Source: an uncultured Pelosinus sp.
GTDB lineage: Bacteria; Bacillota; Negativicutes; Sporomusales; Acetonemataceae
Length of the DNA: 64,000 nucleotides
Assembly: GCA_900542835.1 (NCBI GenBank)
Contig: UQPB01000014.1
Coordinates: 15,650 to 79,649 of the forward strand
Direction of reading: 5' to 3'
Shown here: one piece after another, positions 1-9,152 of the stretch
Numbering within the stretch: position 1 is the first letter of the stretch
How the letters are laid out: the number at the start of each line of letters is the position of its first letter
The notes under the pieces: generated by a model
Seen by the model: only the letters and a program-made list of their open reading frames with translations
Told to the model about the DNA's origin: nothing
The model's database searches: none
Made by a program: the position numbers and the translations under genes

Positions 1-1
1 T

Positions 2-592
2 AGCAGCCGCGCCGCCGCCGCCGTCGAACAGGCCCGGGTCAACCTGGCCGACACCGAGCGGGAACTGGCGCGGCAGCAGCGTCTGGCCGCCGCCGGGGCG
101 ACAGCGCGGCAGCAGCTCGACCAGGCGGACACCGCGGTGGAGCGCAACCGGGCCGCTTTGGCCCAGGCCCGGGCCGAACTGGAAACGCAGCAGGCCAGGC
201 TGGTTGAGGCGGAAAGCCTGCTGGACAAAACCGAAATTAAAGCCGCTATCAGCGGCAAAGTGGCGTTTCTCGATATCCGGGTCGGCGAGCATGCCGCCGT
301 TGGCAGCGTGCTGGTGCGGATCGCCGACGAAACCGCCTGGGAAATCCGCAGCGACGATTTGACTGAGCTGACTGTTGCCAGAGTAAAACCCGGCGACCAG
401 GCGGCGCTGACCTTTGACGGTATTCCTGACCTGGAAATCCCCGGCAGGGTCAAAAGCATCCGGCCCTACGGTGAAAAGAAGCGCGGCGATATTACCTATA
501 CCGTTACGATCGATCCGGAGCGCTGGGACGACCGCATACGCTGGAATATGACGGCGCAGCTGGCGATTACACCCTCTGCCGCTGCCGAATGA
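2..592 (+). CDS. HlyD/RND-type membrane fusion protein, 3' part
   Basis: The reading frame is open from base 2, so the gene starts before the window; 196 residues remain. They begin with an Ala/Gln/Arg-rich coiled-coil hairpin (about the first 65 residues, heptad-like ARAELETQQARLVEAE). A lipoyl-type half motif follows (KTEIKAAISGKVAFLDIRVGE), then a beta-barrel segment ending in TAQLAITPSAAAE. This is the order seen in periplasmic adaptors (membrane fusion proteins) that join an inner-membrane ABC or RND pump to an outer-membrane channel. The partner pump is probably encoded upstream and is not visible. The substrate cannot be inferred. An adaptor of this kind fits a diderm Firmicute. Confidence 0.85.
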   Translation, partial: SSRAAAAVEQARVNLADTERELARQQRLAAAGATARQQLDQADTAVERNRAALAQARAELETQQARLVEAESLLDKTEIKAAISGKVAFLDIRVGEHAAVGSVLVRIADETAWEIRSDDLTELTVARVKPGDQAALTFDGIPDLEIPGRVKSIRPYGEKKRGDITYTVTIDPERWDDRIRWNMTAQLAITPSAAAE

Positions 593-640
593 TACGGCGG
601 ACAGCCGCGGCCCATAGTGAATCGGCGAAGCGGCTGGCAG

Positions 641-1045
641 CTATTTAAACCGCAGGTACAGTAAGTAGAACGCTGCCAGCCAGAGCATAACGATGACATA
701 GGCGGCAAGCCAGATTTTTGGCTTTGCGGCCGGCGGGTTGGTTCTCGCCGCTTCGCGGCATGATTCAAGTATGAGTGGCGGTATTGTCTTAATTACTATT
801 GCGATGGCTAATGGCAGAATAATAACATCATCCACATAACCGAGGATTGGCACGAAATCCGGGATTAAGTCTATCGGGCTTAGCGCGTAGCCGACAATGA
901 TGGCGGCAAGGATTTTTATGTACAGCGGCGTTGCCGGATGTTTGATTACAAAGTACATCGCGATTACTTCGTTCTTAAGCTTTCGCGCCCATTGTTCGAG
1001 CCGGCGGTTTAGGGGCAGCGATTGCCTGGCTTTTTCTTGCCTCAC
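641..1045 (-). CDS. DUF1232 (YkvA-like) small membrane protein
   Basis: The 134-residue protein carries the DUF1232 signature GYALSPIDLIPDFVPILGYVDD near its middle, followed by a hydrophobic stretch, a short polar linker and a C-terminal membrane segment (WLAAYVIVMLWLAAFYLLYL). The N-terminus is basic and amphipathic. DUF1232 proteins are widespread small membrane proteins with no settled function. It converges with the efflux adaptor gene, leaving under 50 bp between them, and stands alone on its strand. Family assignment is firm; the role is unknown. Confidence 0.8.
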   Translation of the reverse strand: MRQEKARQSLPLNRRLEQWARKLKNEVIAMYFVIKHPATPLYIKILAAIIVGYALSPIDLIPDFVPILGYVDDVIILPLAIAIVIKTIPPLILESCREAARTNPPAAKPKIWLAAYVIVMLWLAAFYLLYLRFK

Positions 1046-1228
1046 AGTTTAAAGCCTCCGTAATGCCTGATAGCGTAATTGTTACATCAGTGAGTCTGCT
1101 TAATACCCCGGCGTAACCTGACGGATCTTTTCCGTCTGGCGCGTCAACAAGCCCTTAAAACCGCTTTCAACCTTTTTGCTTTGCCAGCCTTGAAACAGGG
1201 GATGCCGTTCCCCGTGGTACGCAGAGAC

Positions 1229-1275
1229 CAAACGCCGCCTCTGGCGCAGCGTAAGCTGGCTATTGGCGGCGTTTG
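1229..1275 (-). terminator. Possible hairpin terminator after the chemoreceptor gene
   Basis: An 11-bp perfect inverted repeat (CAAACGCCGCC and its complement) encloses a 25-nt loop and starts six bases beyond the stop codon of the minus-strand chemoreceptor gene. There is no real T-run after it, so it may act only as an mRNA-stabilising hairpin. Confidence 0.4.
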
Positions 1276-1280
1276 CGTGT

Positions 1281-2969
1281 TTATACGTGGAACTTGTTCA
1301 CTGCGGCGGCGAGGTCCTGGCCGATCTGCGCCAGCGCCTGGCTGGCGGCGGCAATTTCCTCCGTCGTCGCCGACTGCTCTTCGGTGGCGGCGGAAACCGT
1401 TTCCGTCCGGGCCGCCGTTGCCTTGCTGATTTCATATATCGACTCGACCGACTCAATGATTTGCCTGTTCTCGTCAAGGGTGCGCTGCAGCGTCGCCGCC
1501 GTTTCACGGCTTTGGGCCGACACTTGTCCGGCAAAACGGGAAATTTCCGCAAACGCCTGTCCGGCCTGATCGACAATGGCCGTACCGTCCCTGACCACCA
1601 CGGTGCCGTTACTGATAGCGTCAACCGCCCGGCCGGTATCGGTCTGGATCTCGCCGATCAGCAGGGAAATCTGTCTGGCCGCGTCCTGTGATTGCTCAGC
1701 CAGCTGGCGTACCTCTTCCGCCACCACGGCAAAGCCGCGCCCCTGTTCGCCGGCTCTGGCCGCCTCAATCGCGGCGTTTAACGCCAGCAGATTTGTCTGG
1801 CCGGCGATGGCGGTAATCAGGTCGACAATTTTACCGATTTCCTGTGAGCGTTCACCCAGGCTTGTCACCATGGCGGCGGAATCGGTTACGACTGTGTTGA
1901 TCGCGGTCATCTGCCGCACCGCCTCCTTGATCGACTGACCGCCGGTTTCGGCCGCTGCCGCTGACTGCTCCGCCAGCAGCAGCGCTTGGCCGGCGTTGGC
2001 CGCGTCCTGCTCAATTTTAGCGCCGATTCGCCGGGCGATGGCGGCGGTCTGACTGAGCGAGCCGGACTGCGCTTCCGCGTCGCCGGCGACCTCGCTGATA
2101 ACCTGTGCCACCTGGTTGGACGCCTGCGCCGATTCGGCGGCGCTGGCGGAAAGCTGCTGGGTAGAGGCAATCATGTTGTCGGCGCAGCCCCGCACCTGCA
2201 GCAGGATGACGCGCAGCTCGGCCAGAAACTGATTGACGGCCGCGCCAAGCTCGCCGATCTCATCGTTTCCGGCAATGGCGATCTGGCGTCGCAGGTCGCC
2301 GCCGCTGTGCGCCAGGGTCTGCAGCTCCTGCTGCAGGCTGTTGAGCGGCTTGAGGATTTGGCGGGCGGCCAGCATGCTGATGCCAATAGCGGCGACGACT
2401 GACACCGCCGTCAGCGCCAGCATCAGTGTCATCAGCAGCTTCGCCTTTGCGGCCGCGGCGGCGGTTCGCGCGGCGGCGATAGCATCATTAGCAGCGGCCA
2501 GTTCGTTAAAGCTGGTCTCGAGCTGCTTGCGGGTGCTGCGGCCTTCGCCGAAGGATAATTGCTGGGCCTCCGCTGTCTTGCCCGCCGTGTATAGATCGAT
2601 AACCTGATAATTGATCTGGGTAAATTTGCCGTGAGCCTGCTCAATCTGTACCAATAATTGCTTTTCCGCGTCCGAGTCGGTCAGCTGGCGCACAATCGCC
2701 AGGCGCTGTTTGATTTCTGCCGCTTTTTCGCCGATTTCGCGGCGGAATTCCGGCTTGCCGGTGAGCAGAAAGCCCCGCTCGTCGTTAGCCTGTCCGGTAA
2801 AATAATACTGAATCTCTCTTAACGCCACAACTGTCGCGTTGTCGTCGGCGATTATGGACTGGTATTGGCCTCTAATCACACTGAATCCGTATATCCCGAG
2901 GCCTGCGACCATACCGACCAGCAGGATGAATACGAGATATCCCGCCAGCAGCTTTGCTTTGATTTTCAA
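1281..2969 (-). CDS. Methyl-accepting chemotaxis protein
   Basis: This is a 562-residue transmembrane chemoreceptor. It has an N-terminal membrane helix (LLAGYLVFILLVGMVAGLGI), a helical periplasmic sensor of about 150 residues that looks like a CHASE3/4HB bundle (RGFLLTGKPEFR is typical of CHASE3), a second membrane helix near residue 190, a HAMP domain and a cytoplasmic signalling domain. The signalling tip GRGFAVVAEEVRQLAEQS is present. There is no C-terminal NWETF-type pentapeptide. The start is a TTG codon preceded by AAGGAG at suitable spacing; no in-frame ATG fits better. The ligand is unknown. No che gene is nearby, so it probably feeds a chemotaxis array encoded elsewhere. Confidence 0.93.
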   Translation of the reverse strand: MKIKAKLLAGYLVFILLVGMVAGLGIYGFSVIRGQYQSIIADDNATVVALREIQYYFTGQANDERGFLLTGKPEFRREIGEKAAEIKQRLAIVRQLTDSDAEKQLLVQIEQAHGKFTQINYQVIDLYTAGKTAEAQQLSFGEGRSTRKQLETSFNELAAANDAIAAARTAAAAAKAKLLMTLMLALTAVSVVAAIGISMLAARQILKPLNSLQQELQTLAHSGGDLRRQIAIAGNDEIGELGAAVNQFLAELRVILLQVRGCADNMIASTQQLSASAAESAQASNQVAQVISEVAGDAEAQSGSLSQTAAIARRIGAKIEQDAANAGQALLLAEQSAAAAETGGQSIKEAVRQMTAINTVVTDSAAMVTSLGERSQEIGKIVDLITAIAGQTNLLALNAAIEAARAGEQGRGFAVVAEEVRQLAEQSQDAARQISLLIGEIQTDTGRAVDAISNGTVVVRDGTAIVDQAGQAFAEISRFAGQVSAQSRETAATLQRTLDENRQIIESVESIYEISKATAARTETVSAATEEQSATTEEIAAASQALAQIGQDLAAAVNKFHV

Positions 2970-3246
2970 AATGACAACTCCTTTAACGTTCCGTCCTGAC
3001 CGGTCCCGGCTTCGCTGTTCGCCTGCGGCCCTTGCCGGCTGCGGCCGCCTAATGATCCACTCAAGCGTTTTGAAAACTTCGATGCATTTCCGGCATTATC
3101 CTGCCTCGGTAAAGCCCCCTGCTTCCGGACCGGGAATCCGGTGGGCAAGCGGCCGCTGGGGCGGTCAGGCGCCCGTCGCTGTCAAAAGCCGGCCGGCCGG
3201 CATACTCTACTGAAGATGCTAACAATGATCGCGGGGGTGGCGGATA

Positions 3247-3519
3247 ATGTGTCGCTGCATGCAGTTTCTCCATGATTACTGGATCGGTGTAATTATGTGC
3301 ATGATTTTCTGTGTCTTTTTGCTGTGGGCGTTCGGCTACCTGGCCAACGGTCTTTACGGCTACAGCTTCGAGCTCCAGTCCTGCTGGACCGGACTGTCTA
3401 CCGTCGGCAGTGCCGGCTTTCTGGCCGCAATCAAGTACCTGATTGACAGTACCTTCAATACGGCGCGGGGCACCGGACCGGTTAATCAGCCGGACGCGAA
3501 TAAAGGCGCGGCGGAGTAA
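3247..3519 (+). CDS. Small membrane protein of unknown function
   Basis: The 90-residue ORF has a GGGGGTGG ribosome site and encodes a cysteine-rich N-terminus, one clear membrane helix (IGVIMCMIFCVFLLWAFGYLA), a central Gly/Ser-rich segment that could be a second hydrophobic hairpin (TGLSTVGSAGFLAAIKYLID) and a polar tail. I do not recognise the family. It lies between two minus-strand genes and is followed by a long perfect hairpin, consistent with a real monocistronic gene. Confidence 0.55.
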   Translation: MCRCMQFLHDYWIGVIMCMIFCVFLLWAFGYLANGLYGYSFELQSCWTGLSTVGSAGFLAAIKYLIDSTFNTARGTGPVNQPDANKGAAE

Positions 3520-3560
3520 GCTTCTGCCGCTGCCGAACGGCCCATGGCCAGGGTCAAAGG

Positions 3561-3604
3561 AGGGTGCCGCCCCCTGTTTGCTGAGAAACAGGGGGCGGCA
3601 CCCT
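3561..3604. terminator. Perfect 19-bp hairpin between convergent genes
   Basis: Two perfect 19-nt arms (3561-3579 and 3586-3604, AGGGTGCCGCCCCCTGTTT and its complement) flank a 6-nt loop. It sits between the small membrane protein gene (+) and the yqhD-like gene (-), so it probably ends both transcripts. T-runs are poor on both sides, so strength is uncertain. Confidence 0.6.
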
Positions 3605-3633
3605 CGCCATTTTCCCTTGTGCGGCCGTGCAGA

Positions 3634-4791
3634 TTATAATGCCTGTTCGAGGATTTTCTTCACCACATCAGGCGTAATATCGCGGTTTTCGCCCAGCTTG
3701 ACCATGCCATGCTGCTTGAGGCTGGCAGCCACCGCCTCAATCGCCTCGGCTCCCAGGTCGTATTTGGACAATGCCGTGGGCAGGCCCATGGTTTCGAAGA
3801 AGGCTTTGGTTTTGGCGATCGCCTGCTCCGCCCGTTCGGCGTCGTCGCCCGCGGTCAGCTGCCAGACGCGTTCGGCATACTGCAGCAGCTTGGCCTGCTT
3901 CTGCTGCTTTCTCACCGTCAGCAGCGCCGGCAGGACAATCGCCAGTGTCTGGGCGTGGTCAAGACCATACAGGGCGGTAATTTCATGTCCGATCATATGG
4001 GTCGCCCAGTCCTGCGGCACGCCCTGGCCGATAAAGCCGTTCAGGCCCCAGGTTGCCGCCCACATCACGTTAGCCCGCACGTCATAGCTTTCCGGTTCCG
4101 CCAGCGCCTTCGGCCCTTCCTCAATCAGTGTCAGCAGCAGGCCCTCGGCAAACCGGTCCTGTACCTTGGCGTCCACCGGATAGGTCATGTACTGCTCCAT
4201 GACGTGGATAAAGGCGTCGACGACACCGTTGCCAATCTGCCTGTCCGGCAGCGAGTAGGTGTAAACCGGATCGAGGACGGAGAAGCGGGGATAAACGGCG
4301 GGACTGGCAAACGCCAGCTTCGCTTTCAGCGACAGGCGGCTGACCACCGCGGTCGGGTTCATTTCCGAGCCGGTCGCCGGCAGCGTCACTATCGTGCCAA
4401 AGGGAACGGCTTCCGTCACCGGCAGCTGTTCGCTGACAATCCGCCAGGGATCGCCCTGCGTAAACGGCACTGCCGCGGCGATGAACTTGGTGCCGTCGAT
4501 GACGGAGCCGCCGCCGATTGCCAGCAGATAGTCGTAGTTCTCGCGGCGGATCGTTTCCACCGCCAGCATCAGGGTTTCATAAGCGGGATTCGGCTCAATG
4601 CCGCCAAATTCCCCCAGCTGATAATTTTTCAACACTTGTTTGACCTCGCCCAGCAGGCCGGTCTTCTTGACGCTGCCGCCGCCGAAGATAAGCAGCACCT
4701 TGGCGCCTGTGGGGATTACCTGCGGCAGTTTGGCAATCTGACCCTTGCCGAACAAAATTTTCGTTGGGTTGGCAAACTCAAAGTTTTTCAT
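3634..4791 (-). CDS. yqhD: YqhD-type iron-containing alcohol dehydrogenase / aldehyde reductase
   Basis: The 385-residue protein follows E. coli YqhD almost motif for motif: ILFGKGQI near the N-terminus, the nucleotide-binding GGGSVKKTG and GGGSVIDGTKFIAAA, the substrate-pocket run LPATGSEMNPTAVVSR, and the metal-binding region GHEITALYGLDHAQTLAIVLP. Family members reduce a wide range of aldehydes with NADPH and often serve in aldehyde detoxification or alcohol formation. Length is normal for the family (about 387). It is transcribed with the glutaminase gene behind it (same strand, 154-bp gap) but has its own AGGAGAGGAT ribosome site, so co-transcription is uncertain. Confidence 0.92.
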   Translation of the reverse strand: MKNFEFANPTKILFGKGQIAKLPQVIPTGAKVLLIFGGGSVKKTGLLGEVKQVLKNYQLGEFGGIEPNPAYETLMLAVETIRRENYDYLLAIGGGSVIDGTKFIAAAVPFTQGDPWRIVSEQLPVTEAVPFGTIVTLPATGSEMNPTAVVSRLSLKAKLAFASPAVYPRFSVLDPVYTYSLPDRQIGNGVVDAFIHVMEQYMTYPVDAKVQDRFAEGLLLTLIEEGPKALAEPESYDVRANVMWAATWGLNGFIGQGVPQDWATHMIGHEITALYGLDHAQTLAIVLPALLTVRKQQKQAKLLQYAERVWQLTAGDDAERAEQAIAKTKAFFETMGLPTALSKYDLGAEAIEAVAASLKQHGMVKLGENRDITPDVVKKILEQAL

Positions 4792-4945
4792 GCTATCCTC
4801 TCCTTGCTTTCGTGTCCGCCGTCAGGCCATTGCCGGACAGCCCCTGCTACTGTATACATTTCCCAGACGGCGCTGAAACTCCTGCAAGGCGATAACTTTT
4901 TCAAGCTTCATTTGCCGTCAACCAAGCAGCTGCTGCGGCTGACGG

Positions 4946-5866
4946 TCAATAAATGCTCAAATCCAGTTCCCGCGATAAATCCGCCAGAAAGCTCATGCCG
5001 GCAATGCTGTTGCCCTTGTCGTCAAGCAGGGGGCTGAACACGCCGATGCCCAGCTGGCCGGGGACAACCGCCAGGATGCCGCCGCCGACGCCGCTCTTGG
5101 CCGGAATACCGACAGTAGCGGCAAACAGGCCGGATTCATTGTATAAACCGCAGGTAGCCATAACCGCTTTGACGATCCGGCAGTTATCCTTGCTAAGCAG
5201 CCGTATGCCGCTTTGCGGATTGAGGCCATGGTTGGCCAATACGCCGCCGATTGCCGCCAGGTCCTTGCAGGTGACACTGACCGAGCAAAGCCGGAAGTAG
5301 ACGTCGAGCAAGTCTTCAATATCTTCCTTGATAATGCCGGTGCTGTACATGTAGTAGGCTAAGGCCCGGTTGCGGTTGCCGGTTAAGGACTCCGACCGGT
5401 AGACCCGGTGATTGACCGACAAGCCCGGGTTTCCCGCCATCGTCTGCATTAAAGCCAAAATCCGCTCAAATTTTTCGGCATAGCTGGCTCCCCGCACAAA
5501 CGGAATTGTGGCGATCGCCCCGGCGTTAATCATCGGATTCAGCGGCTTGTGGGTATTTCTCGTTTCTAAGCTGGCGATCGAGTTAAAGCCGTCGGCGGTG
5601 GGCTCCACGCTGATCGTCTGCGCCAACTGCTCCAGATCATTGTCCAGCAGGGCGCAGGCAAAGGCAATAACCTTGGCAATGCTTTGAATCGTAAACGCGG
5701 CGTCAGCGTCGCCGGACGCGTAGCCGCGGCCATCGCGGATATCGATGACATAGGCGCCCAGCAGCGCCGGGTTTACCTTGGCCAGTTCGGGGATATAGTC
5801 GGCAACTTTTCCGTTCACGCCGGATAGTCTGTTTTTGGCGAGAAGCCTGTTAATGACCGTCTGCAT
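4946..5866 (-). CDS. glsA: Glutaminase (GlsA family)
   Basis: The 306-residue protein has the serine-dependent beta-lactamase-like glutaminase fold. The catalytic Ser-x-x-Lys lies in FTIQSIAKVIAFA, followed by SVEPTADGFNS, LETRNTHKPLNPMINAGAI, CKDLAAIGGVLANHG and the C-terminal PAKSGVGGGILAVVPGQLG loop. Glutaminases hydrolyse glutamine to glutamate and ammonia in the cytoplasm. The usual SISKV is SIAKV here; serine and lysine are kept. The M20 amidohydrolase gene lies immediately upstream on the same strand (25 bp from the end of that ORF), suggesting one transcript. With glutamate dehydrogenase a few kb away, this points to glutamine/glutamate degradation. Confidence 0.93.
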   Translation of the reverse strand: MQTVINRLLAKNRLSGVNGKVADYIPELAKVNPALLGAYVIDIRDGRGYASGDADAAFTIQSIAKVIAFACALLDNDLEQLAQTISVEPTADGFNSIASLETRNTHKPLNPMINAGAIATIPFVRGASYAEKFERILALMQTMAGNPGLSVNHRVYRSESLTGNRNRALAYYMYSTGIIKEDIEDLLDVYFRLCSVSVTCKDLAAIGGVLANHGLNPQSGIRLLSKDNCRIVKAVMATCGLYNESGLFAATVGIPAKSGVGGGILAVVPGQLGIGVFSPLLDDKGNSIAGMSFLADLSRELDLSIY

Positions 5867-5891
5867 ACCGGATCCCGTCCCTATAGCCCGG

Positions 5892-7076
5892 CTATTCGCC
5901 GGGGAATTCTGCCAGCAGCCTTAATGCCGCCTGGACGCTCAGCTTCACGCCGATCGCAAGAGAATCCTCGTCCAGATTGAATTTGGGATGGTGCAGGGGG
6001 AAATCGCAGCCCTTGGCCGGATTGCCGGTGCCGATAAAAATGAAGCAGCCCGGCGCTTCCTGGAGATAGAAGGAGAAGTCCTCGCCGGCCATCAGTGGCG
6101 GCACCTTCGCCACCGCTTGCTTGCCCCAGACTTCTGTCACCGTTTCCTCAACCATCCGGGTAACGGCCTCGTCATTAAACACCGGGTCGTAGCCATGATG
6201 ATAAGCCAATTTATAGCTGGCGCCGTGGGTCTGGCTAATCCCGGCTATGACAGCCTCAATCCGCTGCTCGGCCTGCTGCCGCACTGCCGGGCTGAAGCTG
6301 CGGACCGAGCCGCAGAAGCTGACCGTATCGGGAATCACGTTATTGGAGGTGCCGCCGTGGAAGGTCGTGATCGAAACCACCAGCTGCTCCATCGGATCGA
6401 GCGTACGGGCAACAATGTGCTGCAAATTCGTGACCGCCTGCGCGCCGATAGCAATCGGGTCGACTGTGAGGTGCGGCTGCGAGGCGTGGCCGCCTCTGCC
6501 CTGGACTGTCGCCTCAAACGTATCCGAGGCGGCCATCACCGGACCGTAAACAATGCCGATTTTCCCTACCGGGATATGACTCATGACATGCAGGCCGAGA
6601 ATCATGTCGACGTTCGCCAGCGCTCCGGCCTGAATCAGCTCACGGGAACCGCCGGGGAACAATTCTTCGGCGTGCTGGAAAATAAACCGGACTTCGCCCT
6701 TGATGTGCTGCCGCAGCTGGCAAAGCACGGCGGCGGTGCCCAGCAGCATGGCGGTGTGGCCGTCATGGCCGCAGGCGTGCATCACCCCCGGTGTTTGCGA
6801 CGCAAACGCCAGACCGGTTTCCTCCTCGATGGCCAGCGCGTCCATATCGGCCCGCAGCGCCAGGACTTTACCCGGCTTATCGCCAATCAGGCGGGCCATG
6901 ACGCTGGTCCGGGTGGGGCGAGACAGTTCCAGCCCGTTCAGCCTGCCGAGCTGATCATAGACAAACTGTGCGGTTTTTTCCTCCTGAAACGATAATTCCG
7001 GATTTTGGTGCAGGTGTCTGCGCCAGGCAATTACCTCCGCGGTTATCGTCGCGATCAATTTATCAATCGTCATCAT
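5892..7076 (-). CDS. M20 family metallo-amidohydrolase (aminoacylase/carboxypeptidase-like)
   Basis: A 394-residue M20D enzyme. Visible motifs are WRRHLHQNPELSFQEEKTA, the metal-site ALRADMDALAIEEETG, HACGHDGHTAMLLG, QHAEELFPGGSRELIQAG, a dimerisation domain with GRGGHASQPHLTVDPI, and MAGEDFSFYLQEAPGCFIFIGTG. Members hydrolyse N-acyl amino acids or aminobenzoyl-glutamate-like amides. The start is set at the ATG at 7076, preceded by GGAAGGAG; a frame start 27 bases further upstream has no ribosome site. The gene is divergent from the YfcC transporter, fitting a module in which imported acyl-amino acids or peptides are hydrolysed and passed to the glutaminase/glutamate pathway. Substrate is inference. 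Confidence 0.88.
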   Translation of the reverse strand: MMTIDKLIATITAEVIAWRRHLHQNPELSFQEEKTAQFVYDQLGRLNGLELSRPTRTSVMARLIGDKPGKVLALRADMDALAIEEETGLAFASQTPGVMHACGHDGHTAMLLGTAAVLCQLRQHIKGEVRFIFQHAEELFPGGSRELIQAGALANVDMILGLHVMSHIPVGKIGIVYGPVMAASDTFEATVQGRGGHASQPHLTVDPIAIGAQAVTNLQHIVARTLDPMEQLVVSITTFHGGTSNNVIPDTVSFCGSVRSFSPAVRQQAEQRIEAVIAGISQTHGASYKLAYHHGYDPVFNDEAVTRMVEETVTEVWGKQAVAKVPPLMAGEDFSFYLQEAPGCFIFIGTGNPAKGCDFPLHHPKFNLDEDSLAIGVKLSVQAALRLLAEFPGE

Positions 7077-7409
7077 TCCGACTCCTTCCTGACCAAAAAA
7101 CAAATCTATTCCTTACTATTTCGCAATACAATAAAATAATATTCTAAAATCAGAATAGCATAAGCGGGCAAGGAATATCAAGAAATTTGTAAACGCTAAT
7201 ATTTGTGGAGAGGACTTCTTGACAATTTTATTCAAAGGCTCATATAATTATTTTAGAAATGTTTTCTTAACTGTTGCTAAAACAATAAAAATAAAGGAGG
7301 GGAATGCGGCGTTGCCGGTTTAGCGTTTGCCTGAACCCGCGCGGCAAATGCGGTCGCGGCCGGCCAGAGCCGATTCAGCGGTGCCAAAATCAAATCAAGG
7401 GGGATTGTT
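7077..7409. promoter_or_regulatory. Divergent promoter region between M20 and YfcC genes
   Basis: This A/T-rich 333-bp spacer holds a strong plus-strand promoter: TTGACA at 7219-7224, 18 bp, TATAAT at 7243-7248, pointing to the transporter gene. A small inverted repeat TATTCT/AGAATA (7140-7157) lies toward the amidohydrolase side and could be an operator. The transporter leader of about 150 nt contains AAAGGAGGGG near 7294 but no ORF I would defend. Confidence 0.65.
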
Positions 7410-8831
7410 GTGAATAATTATACCGGAGGCGCGCCGAAGTGGTATGAAAAAATACCCAGTGCATTTGTCATCTTATTTTTTATTATTTGCGCCGTCTGCG
7501 CCTTAACCTATGTTGTTCCGTCCGGTGAATTCCAGCGCACGATGGTTAACGGGCGCAATGTCGTCGTTGCCGGCAGCTTTACCTATATTGAAAAGACCGC
7601 CAATATGACTGTCGATATCTGGGGGCTGTTCAAGGCCATTCCTGTGGGCATGGTCGCGGCCGGACCGGTGATGATGATCGTTTTCCTCGCCGGCGGCATG
7701 TTTAAGATCCTGGAACGCACCCGCGCCATCGAGAACGCAATCGGCATCACCATCAGAACGATCGGCGTGTCGACAAAATCGAAACAACTGATGCTGGTGG
7801 TTCTTACCTTTGTCTTTGGCTTTTTTGGCGCCGTCGTCGGCTTTGAAAATGTCATTGCCTTTGTGCCGCTGGGCATCATGGTGGCGCTGGCTATGGGCTA
7901 CGACCTGATGGTTGGTGCCGGCATTGTCATTGGCGGCGTCGCTATCGGCTTTGGCACCTCGCCAATCAACCCGTATTCGATCGGCATTGCCCACGCTATC
8001 GCCGAACTGCCGATCTTTTCCGGCATGGGCCCCAGAACCCTGTACTGTATTGTCTGTCTGTTGATTCTGATCCACCACATTTCCCAATACATGAAAAAGA
8101 TCGAGACCAACCCGGCCATGAGCCTGGTTAAAGGCATATCGACAGACGGCCTGTCCATTGATAAAGAGCGCATAAACGACTACAAGCTGGATACCAGGGG
8201 CAAGCTGGTGCTGCTGCTGTTCGCCTCGTTTGTTGTCGTCATTGTCTTTGGCGTCATCAAATATAACTGGTATCTGACCGAGATTTCGGCCCTGTTTGTG
8301 CTGTACGCAATCCTGTTTGGCCTGATCGCCCGCTTTCATGTCGATGAAATTGCCAATACCTTTGTTCAGGGCGCCTCCGAAATTGCCGGCGGCGCGATGA
8401 TTGTCGGCTTTGCCCGGTCGATCATGGTCATCCTGGAGCAGGGCAAAATCGGCGATACGATTATCAACGCGCTGGCGGCGCCGCTGGTCAATTTCCCGCC
8501 GGTGATATCGGCGATACTGATGACGCTGGTCCAAGGCGTGATTAACTTCTTTGTTCCGTCAGGCAGCGGTCAGGCGATGGCGACCATGCCGATCATTATT
8601 CCCCTTAGCGACCTGATTGGCGTCAATCGCCAGATCGCCGTACAGGCGTTTCAGATGGGCGACGGCTTTTTGAACCTGATCATACCGACCGCGGGCGGCC
8701 TGCTGGCAATGCTGGCGCTGGCCCGGGTCCCTTTTGACAAGTGGTGCCGCTTTGTCGTCCCGGTTGTCGTCAAATGCATGCTGGTCGGCTGGATCTTTTT
8801 GGCGATTGCCACCTACTATAACTGGCAGTAA
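7410..8831 (+). CDS. YfcC family membrane transporter
   Basis: The 473-residue polytopic protein (roughly 12 membrane segments) begins with the amphipathic PSAFVILFFIICAVCALTYVVPSGEF typical of YfcC/UIT3-type carriers related to the C4-dicarboxylate DcuC superfamily. Conserved patches include GFFGAVVGFENVIAFVPLG, GVAIGFGTSPINPYSIGIAHAI and the C-terminal FFVPSGSGQAMATMPIIIPLSDLIG. YfcC members are thought to move amino acids, peptides or carboxylates; the substrate here is unknown. The start is a GTG with AAGGGGGAT upstream. It faces the amidohydrolase/glutaminase genes across a shared promoter region and is followed by a regulator gene. Confidence 0.85.
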   Translation: MNNYTGGAPKWYEKIPSAFVILFFIICAVCALTYVVPSGEFQRTMVNGRNVVVAGSFTYIEKTANMTVDIWGLFKAIPVGMVAAGPVMMIVFLAGGMFKILERTRAIENAIGITIRTIGVSTKSKQLMLVVLTFVFGFFGAVVGFENVIAFVPLGIMVALAMGYDLMVGAGIVIGGVAIGFGTSPINPYSIGIAHAIAELPIFSGMGPRTLYCIVCLLILIHHISQYMKKIETNPAMSLVKGISTDGLSIDKERINDYKLDTRGKLVLLLFASFVVVIVFGVIKYNWYLTEISALFVLYAILFGLIARFHVDEIANTFVQGASEIAGGAMIVGFARSIMVILEQGKIGDTIINALAAPLVNFPPVISAILMTLVQGVINFFVPSGSGQAMATMPIIIPLSDLIGVNRQIAVQAFQMGDGFLNLIIPTAGGLLAMLALARVPFDKWCRFVVPVVVKCMLVGWIFLAIATYYNWQ

Positions 8832-8876
8832 GGCGGCCGCGCGAGAGGAAAAGGCAAAGAACGATTCCTCGAAGGA

Positions 8877-8911
8877 CCCAGAGGGTAACGGAGACTCCGT
8901 TACCCTCTGGG
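8877..8911 (+). terminator. 17-bp inverted repeat after the transporter gene
   Basis: Perfect arms (CCCAGAGGGTAACGGAG and complement) meet almost without a loop, about 45 bp past the stop codon. No T-run follows, so termination is plausible rather than shown. The 8832-9080 spacer also holds CTCCGTG-type repeats (8989-9013) and otherwise nothing recognisable. Confidence 0.45.
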
Positions 8912-9152
8912 CATTACTCGGTGTCCTCAGTGAAATCGTTCCGCCTAAGGCAGGGTGCGCGTAATACGCGCGCGTTTTTGGTTCCCCGTATCCTCCGTGC
9001 CCTCCGTGGCCCGTTTTCTTTTTTTCCCACTCCCGCTTGCCCCGTTCCCGCTCTGGTCGAGAAAATTTTGCCTCGCCAGCTATTTCCCGTTTCAAAGTGG
9101 ACCCGCTGCTAGTATAATTAAATACATGAATTTGCATATTGCGGGGGACAGC

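Noticed and set aside
1046..1280. Possible small RNA or gene between the DUF1232 and chemoreceptor genes
   Set aside because: Only a 6-bp hairpin (1120-1136) and no promoter or conserved frame could be seen.
3709..5037. 442-residue plus-strand ORF opposite the yqhD-like gene
   Set aside because: It is antisense to a strongly conserved dehydrogenase and its translation shows only low-complexity Arg/Gln/His-rich sequence.
8955..9152. N-terminal extension of the regulator ORF
   Set aside because: It runs through CTCCGTG-type repeats and the likely promoter and has no ribosome site; the start at 9153 has GGGGGAC.
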